Shown: piece by piece, positions 1-5,782 of the stretch
Layout: each line of letters opens with the position of its first letter
Position numbering within the stretch: the first letter of the stretch is position 1
Source of the DNA: Cloacibacterium sp046296655
GTDB lineage: Bacteria; Bacteroidota; Bacteroidia; Flavobacteriales; Weeksellaceae
NCBI GenBank assembly: GCA_046296655.1
Contig: JBKBLE010000001.1
Coordinates: 124,001 to 188,000, forward strand
DNA: 64,000 nt
Direction: 5' to 3'
Notes under the pieces: generated by a model
What the model saw: only the letters and a program-made list of their open reading frames with translations
Database searches by the model: none
What the model was told of the DNA's origin: nothing
Position numbers and translations under genes: made by a program

Positions 1-64
1 GATTTTCAGAATCTAATAGATGAAATATGGCTTTTAAATAGTTTTCTTCGGTAAGGGAATTCAT
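1..64 (-). CDS. DtxR/MntR-family metal-dependent regulator, N-terminus only (cut by window edge)
   Basis: Reading the minus strand from an ATG at 62-64 gives 21 residues beginning MNSLTEENYLKAIFHL and running off the window. The LTEENYLKAI stretch is the usual first helix of DtxR/MntR/TroR-type iron or manganese repressors. An in-frame ATG at 95-97 would add eleven residues, but family members normally begin just before the LTEENY motif, so 64 is preferred. A terminator-like hairpin with a U run lies immediately upstream at 111-135, so expression may need read-through from the promoter at 242-272. The family call rests on only 21 residues. Confidence 0.6.
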   Translation of the reverse strand, partial: MNSLTEENYLKAIFHLLDSEN

Positions 65-110
65 ATTGTTAGATATAATATTTTTCAAATCTAACATTTT
101 ATTTTTACAT

Positions 111-235
111 AAAAAAACCTCCAATTGCTTGGAGGTAAAAACTAATAACCATGAAAACTCAAATTAAACATGAGAATCGTTACTAATATTGCAAATAACG
201 TGCCAAAAGAAAATGGCTCTCTTTGAAATAAGTTT
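111..235 (-). ncRNA. candidate small RNA or attenuated leader upstream of the DtxR-type gene
   Basis: On the minus strand a good Bacteroidota promoter (-7 TACTTTTG at 242-249, -33 TTTG at 269-272, 19-base spacing) would start a transcript near 235. About 105 bases later comes the hairpin CCTCCAA-GCAA-TTGGAGG (118-135) followed by seven U (111-117), a textbook intrinsic terminator. No convincing protein is encoded; the short frames inside are 9 to 15 codons. It may be a free small RNA of about 125 bases or a leader that terminates before the DtxR-type gene. The plus strand of the same stretch holds an eleven-codon frame (149-184) with no support. Confidence 0.45.
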
Positions 236-236
236 C

Positions 237-272
237 TTTTGCAAAAGTACAAAAAAATCTTACATTTGCAAA
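237..272. promoter_or_regulatory. interlocked divergent promoters: ndk (+) and leader/sRNA (-)
   Basis: Plus strand: TTTTG at 237-241, 19 bases, TACATTTG at 261-268, which serves ndk. Minus strand: TTTG at 269-272, 19 bases, TACTTTTG at 242-249. Each promoter's -33 box directly abuts the other's -7 box, so the two polymerases would compete for the same 36 bases. Confidence 0.6.
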
Positions 273-292
273 AAATATTTTAAAAAAAAATT

Positions 293-712
293 ATGTCAGG
301 TAACATTACATTTACAATGATTAAGCCAGATGCAGTTGCAGATGGGCACATTGGAGCAATTTTAGGGAAAATTGCAGAAGCTGGATTTAAATTCAAAGCA
401 TTAAAATTAACTCAACTTACAGTTGCAGATGCTAAAAAATTCTATGAAGTACACGCAGAAAGACCTTTCTACGGAGAATTAGTAGAATTTATGTCTTCTG
501 GACCAATCGTAGCTGCGGTTTTAGAAAAAGAAAATGCAGTAGAAGATTTCAGAAAACTAATAGGTGCTACCAATCCTGCTGAAGCTGCAGAAGGGACTAT
601 TAGAAAGATGTTTGCAAGAAGCGTAGGTGAAAATGCAGTTCATGGTTCAGATTCTGATGAAAATGCTCTAATTGAAGCGCAATTCCATTTTTCTGGAAGA
701 GAGATTTTCTAA
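293..712 (+). CDS. ndk: Nucleoside diphosphate kinase
   Basis: Transfers the gamma phosphate of ATP to nucleoside diphosphates through a phospho-histidine. The protein has 139 residues, the normal length. It opens with the family signature FTMIKPDAVADGHIG, and the catalytic histidine lies in NAVHGSDSDENA near residue 117. The start ATG is about 25 bases downstream of a clear TAnnTTTG promoter, so the leader is very short. It is a single-gene unit ending at a strong bidirectional terminator. No anomaly seen. Confidence 0.97.
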   Translation: MSGNITFTMIKPDAVADGHIGAILGKIAEAGFKFKALKLTQLTVADAKKFYEVHAERPFYGELVEFMSSGPIVAAVLEKENAVEDFRKLIGATNPAEAAEGTIRKMFARSVGENAVHGSDSDENALIEAQFHFSGREIF

Positions 713-739
713 TCAAATAGTATTACCCAAAATTTATAA

Positions 740-769
740 AAAAAGTTCGAGAATTTTCTCGAACTTTTT
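740..769. terminator. bidirectional intrinsic terminator between ndk and the convergent gene
   Basis: A 12-pair stem (AAAAGTTCGAGA with its complement) is flanked by A and T runs on both sides. It serves ndk on the plus strand and overlaps the stop of the minus-strand gene. Confidence 0.85.
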
Positions 770-1040
770 ATTTTTTATCTTTTACATATTCATCTATGTC
801 TGGTGAAGCATCTACTTTTGAAATAAAATTTATTGTTCCATATTTCTTAGAAACTCTATTGGCCCAATAAATTCCTAAAAAAATTCCTGAAATGACAAAA
901 AATCCAAAAAGGAAATTACTGTTCAAGTAATATTGACACGCGTAACCAATTCCAATTCCTAAAATAGTTGGTGATGCAACTATTTTCAACCAAGAAATAG
1001 TATCAATGATGGTTTCAAAAAAAGATTTTTCATTTTTCAT
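768..1040 (-). CDS. Small membrane protein of unknown function
   Basis: 90 residues. Two hydrophobic stretches (about 18-36, WLKIVASPTILGIGIGYAC, and about 42-60, NFLFGFFVISGIFLGIYWA) predict two membrane helices joined by a short loop. The C-terminus is polar and charged (DASPDIDEYVKDKK). I recognise no family. It lies 27 bases downstream of rpe on the same strand and may be cotranscribed with it. The translation is clean and the composition matches its neighbours, so it is probably real. Confidence 0.65.
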   Translation of the reverse strand: MKNEKSFFETIIDTISWLKIVASPTILGIGIGYACQYYLNSNFLFGFFVISGIFLGIYWANRVSKKYGTINFISKVDASPDIDEYVKDKK

Positions 1041-1067
1041 GATAATGGTGATTAGTTTTTTTTTAAA

Positions 1068-1718
1068 TTAAACTTTTAACAGTTCAATTGTTCTTTCTGG
1101 ATTTTCACTGGCAAAAACAGCATTTCCAGCCACCAAAACATCTGCACCTGCTTCGAAGAGTTTTGGAGCGTTTTCGGTATTTACGCCGCCGTCTATTTCA
1201 ATAAGCGCTGTAGAATTATTCTCCAGAATCAATTCTTTGGTTTCTCTGATTTTCTTGTAGGTATTTTCTATAAATTTTTGTCCACCAAAGCCAGGATTTA
1301 CGCTCATCAATAAAACCAAATCTACTTCGGTAATAATATCTTCTAATACCCAAACTGGAGTAGAAGGATTAAGTACTACACCAGCTTTTGCACCTTTGTC
1401 TTGAATGAAATTAATAGTTCTGTGAAGATGGGTACATGCTTCATAATGTACAGAAACTAAGTCTGCGCCGTAATTGATGAATTCTTCTACATATTTTTCA
1501 GGCTCTACAATCATAAGATGCACATCTACAAATTTTTTAGCGTGTTCCTGAATTGCTTTCATGACTGGGAAACCAAATGAAATATTCGGTACGAATCTTC
1601 CGTCCATCACGTCTACGTGAAACCAATCGGCTTGACTGCGGTTGATCATTTCTATATCTCGCTGTAAATTCCCAAAATCTGCAGATAAAACTGAAGGTGC
1701 AATAAGTTTTGTTTTCAT
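1068..1718 (-). CDS. rpe: Ribulose-phosphate 3-epimerase
   Basis: Interconverts ribulose-5-phosphate and xylulose-5-phosphate in the pentose phosphate pathway. 216 residues, the usual length for this TIM barrel. Visible motifs are HVDVMDGRFVPNISFG (metal-binding His and Asp, near residue 34), the second metal histidine in VDVHLMIVEP, the phosphate-loop segment SVNPGFGGQKF near 140, and the C-terminal DGGVN with catalytic Asp near 177. It is followed by the small membrane gene. The spacer towards rpoD contains GCTTTCAGC-type repeats. Confidence 0.97.
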   Translation of the reverse strand: MKTKLIAPSVLSADFGNLQRDIEMINRSQADWFHVDVMDGRFVPNISFGFPVMKAIQEHAKKFVDVHLMIVEPEKYVEEFINYGADLVSVHYEACTHLHRTINFIQDKGAKAGVVLNPSTPVWVLEDIITEVDLVLLMSVNPGFGGQKFIENTYKKIRETKELILENNSTALIEIDGGVNTENAPKLFEAGADVLVAGNAVFASENPERTIELLKV

Positions 1719-1731
1719 TATAAATTGCTTT

Positions 1732-1836
1732 CTGCTGTCAGCTTTTAGCTTTCAGCTTAATTAATAAAATATTTTAAAATAAAAAAGATAGCTTTCGCTA
1801 TCCTTTTGCTGTTTGCAGATAGCTGAAAGCCGTTTG
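1732..1836. repeat. AGCTGAAAGC-type intergenic repeats, rpoD-rpe spacer
   Basis: Short degenerate copies of AGCTGAAAGC occur as CTTTCTGCTGTCAGCTTTTAG at the rpe side and GCAGATAGCTGAAAGCCG at the rpoD side, around the rpoD terminator. Similar words fill the spacer at 13205-13295, so this is a dispersed intergenic repeat. Confidence 0.45.
1781..1807 (-). terminator. intrinsic terminator of rpoD
   Basis: GATAGC-TTTC-GCTATC (1787-1802), followed on the minus strand by a run of six U. Confidence 0.7.
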
Positions 1837-1841
1837 CTAAA

Positions 1842-2708
1842 TTATTTACCAAGGTAAGTCTTCAAGATTTTGCTTCTAGAGTTGTGTTTCAATCTCTTAA
1901 TCGCTTTTTCTTTAATCTGTCTTACTCTTTCTCTCGTTAAGTCGAAAGTTTCACCTATTTCTTCTAGAGTCATAGGATGTTTTCCGTTGAGACCGAAGTA
2001 TAATCTTACCAAATCTGCTTCTCTTGGAGTAAGCGTTTGTAAAGCTCTTTCAATCTCTATTTGTAGAGATTCTAGCATTAAGTCTTTATCTGGACTTGGA
2101 GATTCACCAGAACGTAAAACGTCATACAAATTAGAATCTTCTCCTTCTACTAATGGTGCGTCCATAGATAAGTGACGACCAGAGTTTTTCATAGATTCTT
2201 TAATATCTTCTTCGCTCATGTCTAGAACTTCTGCCAATTCTTCTGGTGAAGGTGGTCTTTCGTTTTCTTGTTCTAAGTGTGCGTAAGCTTTGTTGATTTT
2301 ATTGATTGAACCAATTTTGTTCAAGGGTAATCTTACAATTCTAGATTGCTCAGCAAGAGCTTGCAAGATAGATTGTCTAATCCACCAAACTGCATAAGAA
2401 ATAAATTTGAAACCTCTGGTTTCGTCATATCTTTTAGCAGCTTTCATTAGACCAAGGTTTCCTTCATTAATAAGGTCAGGAAGAGATAATCCTTGGTTTT
2501 GATATTGTTTTGATACAGACACCACGAAACGCAAGTTGGCTTTAATCAACTTTTCTAGAGCAGCTCTATCTCCGTTACGGATTCTTTGAGCGAGTTCTAC
2601 TTCTTCGTCTGCTGTGATGAGTTCTACTTTACCAATTTCTTGCAAATATTTGTCAAGGGAAGCGGTTTCTCTATTGGTAACCTGTTTTGTAATTTTTAAC
2701 TGTCTCAT
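1842..2708 (-). CDS. rpoD: Primary sigma factor, RpoD/SigA family
   Basis: Directs RNA polymerase to housekeeping promoters. 288 residues, the short form typical of Bacteroidota that lacks region 1.1. It shows region 1.2 (DKYLQEIGKVELITADEEVELAQRI), region 2 (LIKANLRFVVSVSKQYQNQG, DLINEGNLGLMKAAKRYD, FKFISYAVWWIRQSI), region 3 and region 4 with the -35-type helix-turn-helix (MTLEEIGETFDLTRERVRQI). The TAnnTTTG promoters elsewhere in this window fit this sigma type. It is a single-gene unit with its own terminator at 1781-1807. Confidence 0.96.
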   Translation of the reverse strand: MRQLKITKQVTNRETASLDKYLQEIGKVELITADEEVELAQRIRNGDRAALEKLIKANLRFVVSVSKQYQNQGLSLPDLINEGNLGLMKAAKRYDETRGFKFISYAVWWIRQSILQALAEQSRIVRLPLNKIGSINKINKAYAHLEQENERPPSPEELAEVLDMSEEDIKESMKNSGRHLSMDAPLVEGEDSNLYDVLRSGESPSPDKDLMLESLQIEIERALQTLTPREADLVRLYFGLNGKHPMTLEEIGETFDLTRERVRQIKEKAIKRLKHNSRSKILKTYLGK

Positions 2709-2800
2709 ATCTTATTATACGTTCATTATAACGAAAAGGTTACACACTTTATTGAAAATAATGAAAAAATAGCTAAATTTTATAGAAAAAGCCAATAAAT

Positions 2801-2902
2801 TGGGCGCCTTTTCCAGCTTTCGCCAGTCGCTATCTCAAAATCCAATCCTAATTTCCATATTTTTTGAGATGAGCTCCAACAATGGCTCAATCTGGGGCGC
2901 AG
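2801..2902 (+). repeat. REP-like long hairpin element, copy 1 (divergent)
   Basis: It starts TGGGCGCC, passes GCCAGTCGCTATC, then has an inner inverted repeat ATCTCAAAA (2832-2840) / TTTTGAGAT (2862-2870), then GAGCTCCAACAATGGCTCAAT and ends GGGGCGC. The layout (GCGC end, TCGCTATC, variable stem, GA.., GCGC end) matches the copies at 10.0, 19.3 and 24.7 kb, although this one is the most diverged. It lies in the 484-base gap upstream of rpoD, which has no gene. Confidence 0.55.
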
Positions 2903-2937
2903 TTTCCGTATTTTATTAAACTTTTTGAATTAAGTTT

Positions 2938-3137
2938 TTCGATTTTTATGACCTAGGAAACGGAGGCGTTTGAAAATTTTGAAAAATTTTTGTAAAGAAA
3001 TTTCCACTGTTTGAGTAAGTAAGGAAAAAGCTAGGGACGAGTTTTGGAAATTTTAGAAAATTATTTAAAATTTTAGCCGAGTTTCCAGTCCTGAATTTTT
3101 GGTTCTTTTGTTTCAAGACAAAAGAACATGTTAATTT
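2938..3137. repeat. Probable dispersed intergenic repeat, no gene
   Basis: Rest of the rpoD-threonine aldolase gap. It is rich in A/T palindromic words (TTTGAAAATTTTGAAAAATTTT, and later TTTTGGAAATTTTAGAAAAT) and ends with a hairpin GTTCTTTTG-TTTCAA-GACAAAAGAAC near 3102-3128. From memory, similar text is common between genes of Chryseobacterium relatives. The only long frame (2946-3164, minus) is low-complexity and not credible. Confidence 0.35.
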
Positions 3138-3192
3138 TAAAATTAATATTGTAAGTATTAACAATCTTGCACTTTTTCCTTAATTTAGTCCT

Positions 3193-4224
3193 ATGAAATA
3201 TTCTTTTAAAAACGACTATTCAGAAGGTTGTCATCCCAGTATTTTAGAAGCGTTATTGCGTACTAATTTTTCTCAGCAAAATGGTTACGGTTTAGATGAT
3301 TATTGTGCAGAAGCAGAAAAACTCATTCTTCAAAAAGCAAATGCACCTCATTCCAAAGTTCATTTTGTAAGTGGAGGAACTCAAGCGAATTTATTGGTGA
3401 TTTCAGCAATTCTAAGACCTCACGAAAGTGTGGTTTCTGCAACTACTGGTCATATTTTCACCAATGAAGCTGGTGCGATAGAAGCAACAGGTCACAAAGT
3501 TCATGGCGTAGAAACTCCCGATGGAAAACTGAAACCAGAAGATATTCAGAAAGTGTTAGATGTTCATACCAATGTTCCTCATCAATTAAAACAAAAATTG
3601 GTTTATATTTCTAATTCTACCGAAATTGGAACGATTTATACCAAAAAAGAACTGGAAGATTTATCAAATTTTTGCAAAGAAAAAAATCTATATTTATTTA
3701 TGGATGGTGCCAGATTAGGGCATGCTTTAACGGCAGAAAGCAATGATGTAACGCTAGAAGATGTAGCGAAGTTTACAGATGTTTTTTATCTTGGCGGAAC
3801 CAAAAACGGAGCTTTATTAGGCGAAGCAATCATTATAAACAGACAAAGTTTGCAAGAAGAATTCGGGTTTCACATTAAGCAAAAAGGCGCAATGCTCGCG
3901 AAAGGAAGATTACTCGGGATTCAGTTTCAAGAGTTGATGAAAGACGATTTATATTGGGATTTAGCAAGACATGCCAATCAACAAGCCATGAAAATCAAGC
4001 AAACTTTCAAAGAAATAGGTTGTGAATTTTTGGCGGAAACAGACACCAATCAGATTTTCCCGATTTTAGAAAATTCACAAATTGAGAAACTTTCAGAACA
4101 GTTTGATTTTTATGTTTGGAAGAAAATAGATGCACAAAAATCTGCCATTAGAATTATTACTTCTTGGGCTACAGAAACCGAAGTGGTAGAACGTTTTTGT
4201 CAAGAAATTTTGAAATTAAAATAA
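3193..4224 (+). CDS. Threonine aldolase family PLP enzyme
   Basis: Predicted to cleave L-threonine or L-allo-threonine to glycine and acetaldehyde, or to act as a related beta-eliminating lyase. 343 residues, typical length. Fold-type I PLP features are the FVSGGTQANLLVIS segment near 60, the aspartate pair partner MDGARLGHAL near 170, and the Schiff-base lysine in YLGGTKNGALLGEA near 205. The family is well supported, but substrate specificity cannot be read from sequence. It is followed after 19 bases by the M28 peptidase gene, so the two may share a transcript. Confidence 0.88.
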   Translation: MKYSFKNDYSEGCHPSILEALLRTNFSQQNGYGLDDYCAEAEKLILQKANAPHSKVHFVSGGTQANLLVISAILRPHESVVSATTGHIFTNEAGAIEATGHKVHGVETPDGKLKPEDIQKVLDVHTNVPHQLKQKLVYISNSTEIGTIYTKKELEDLSNFCKEKNLYLFMDGARLGHALTAESNDVTLEDVAKFTDVFYLGGTKNGALLGEAIIINRQSLQEEFGFHIKQKGAMLAKGRLLGIQFQELMKDDLYWDLARHANQQAMKIKQTFKEIGCEFLAETDTNQIFPILENSQIEKLSEQFDFYVWKKIDAQKSAIRIITSWATETEVVERFCQEILKLK

Positions 4225-4243
4225 ATAAAACCCACTCTAAATA

Positions 4244-5584
4244 ATGAAAAAACTTATACTTTCAGTTTTATTAATTCCTGCTGTTTTTTCGGCACAACAA
4301 ACCGTTTCCAGAGATACAGAAATTGCGAATTATGTGTCTCAAGTAAGCGCAGATTCTTTAAAATCTCACATCAATAAATTGGTGAGTTTTGGTACTCGTC
4401 ATACCATGAGTTCTACTACTGATGCTAAAAAAGGAATTGGTGCTGCTAGAAATTGGTTGCTTTCTAAATTTAAAAATTATGCTAAAAACTCTGATGGAAG
4501 AATGGAAGTTTTTCTACAAAGTCAAACCATTCAACCTGATGGAAAACGAATCAATCAACCAACAGATTTAGGAAATGCTATTGCTATTTTGCGTGGAACT
4601 GATCCTAATGATAAAAGAATTTTTATGATTGGCGGACATCTTGATTCCAGAGTTTCTGATGTGATGAATGCCAAAGATTTCGCACCTGGAGCAAATGACG
4701 ACGGAAGCGGAGTAGGAGCCGTAATAGAATCTGCCAGAATTTTGAGCCAATCAAAATTTCCTGCAACTATAGTTTTTGTAGCGTTTTCTGGCGAAGAACA
4801 AGGTTTGTTAGGTGCCAAAATGCTTGCAGAAAAAGCAAAAAGCGAAAATTGGCAATTAGAAGCTTTGTTGAATAATGATATGATTGGGAATAATCTTTCC
4901 AGCGAAACCAATCTAATCAATGCCAATCAGTTAAGAGTCTTTTCGGAAGGTTTACCGCAATTTGATTTGGACAAAAAAGCGCAAGGAATTAGAAATTTAG
5001 GCTTAGAAAATGATGGAGAAGCCAGACAATTGGCAAGATACATTAAGGAAATTGGAGAGCGTTATGTGGATAATTTGGAAGTGAAACTCATTTACAGAAA
5101 TGACAGATTTCTTCGTGGTGGCGATCATACTTCTTTCGTAAATCAAGGTTTTGCAGCGGTAAGATTGACTGAATTTAATGAAAATTACGACCATCAACAT
5201 CAAGATATTAGAAAAGAAAATGGTAAGCAATTTGGAGATTTACCAGAATTTATGGATTTTGAATATTTCAAGAAAAATGTCGGGGTAAATGTTTCTGTTT
5301 TGGCAAATTTGGCAAAATCTCCTTCAAAACCAGAAAATGTAAAAATGGATGTAAAAGAATTGACCAATTTCACTACCATTCATTGGGAAAAACCAAAAAA
5401 TGGAGAAGTTGCAGGTTATTACGTTCTTATGCGTGAAACCGATTTTTCTACTTGGCAAAAGAAATTTTTTACCAAAGAAAATTCTATAAAACTTCCATAT
5501 TCTAAAGATAATTATTTCTTTGCAGTACAAGCGGTAAACAGTTCAGGAAACGAAAGTCTCATCGTAATTCCAAGTGTAAAATAA
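4244..5584 (+). CDS. Exported M28-family zinc peptidase
   Basis: 446 residues with a signal peptide (MKKLILSVLLIPAVFSAQ). The M28 aminopeptidase core carries the two-zinc ligands: GGHLDSR near 128 (His), the GANDDGSGVG aspartate near 150, the catalytic FSGEEQGLLGA near 182 (Glu), a further Asp in NNDMIGN, and a late histidine in RGGDHTSF near 293. The last ~80 residues (from about 360) look like a small beta-sandwich, possibly fibronectin type III-like. It probably digests peptides in the periplasm or outside the cell. A strong terminator follows at once. Confidence 0.92.
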   Translation: MKKLILSVLLIPAVFSAQQTVSRDTEIANYVSQVSADSLKSHINKLVSFGTRHTMSSTTDAKKGIGAARNWLLSKFKNYAKNSDGRMEVFLQSQTIQPDGKRINQPTDLGNAIAILRGTDPNDKRIFMIGGHLDSRVSDVMNAKDFAPGANDDGSGVGAVIESARILSQSKFPATIVFVAFSGEEQGLLGAKMLAEKAKSENWQLEALLNNDMIGNNLSSETNLINANQLRVFSEGLPQFDLDKKAQGIRNLGLENDGEARQLARYIKEIGERYVDNLEVKLIYRNDRFLRGGDHTSFVNQGFAAVRLTEFNENYDHQHQDIRKENGKQFGDLPEFMDFEYFKKNVGVNVSVLANLAKSPSKPENVKMDVKELTNFTTIHWEKPKNGEVAGYYVLMRETDFSTWQKKFFTKENSIKLPYSKDNYFFAVQAVNSSGNESLIVIPSVK

Positions 5585-5587
5585 TAG

Positions 5588-5616
5588 AAAAGTCCCGAAA
5601 ATTTCGGGACTTTTTT
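5588..5616 (+). terminator. intrinsic terminator of the M28 gene
   Basis: AAAAGTCCCGAAA-TTTCGGGACTTTT with a T run. Confidence 0.85.
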
Positions 5617-5624
5617 GTGTTAAC

Positions 5625-5782
5625 TTTTAAACGCAAAGATTATTATTGCTTTACAAAGATTTTAAGGAAGCAAAGAAAGTGAATAAATTCACTCTAGAAG
5701 CGTTCGCTTAATCAATTCCGTTTACGGAATAAGCTTTGCTCACTAAAAGAGATATTTTTTTTAAATTCTTTGCGTTTTAAAA
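5625..5782. repeat. MITE-like inverted-repeat element between convergent genes
   Basis: Left end TTTTAAACGCAAAGA (5625-5639) faces right end TCTTTGCGTTTTAAAA (5767-5782); the arms match over 15 bases with one added base. The interior carries shorter palindromes, for example ATTCCG-TTTA-CGGAAT near 5716-5731. The right end touches the stop codon of the minus-strand gene. No coding potential is seen. Confidence 0.55.

Noticed and set aside
149..184. An eleven-codon plus-strand frame as a possible leader peptide
   Set aside because: No ribosome-binding or promoter support on the plus strand (the ndk promoter is downstream of it); the minus-strand reading explains the hairpin better.
1870..2175. 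A 101-codon frame opposite rpoD
   Set aside because: Fully antisense to a conserved gene; composition is that of a shadow frame.
2946..3164. A 72-codon minus-strand frame in the rpoD-threonine aldolase gap
   Set aside because: Low-complexity translation (runs of Leu, Ile, Phe, Asn) over what looks like a dispersed repeat; no start context and no family resemblance.
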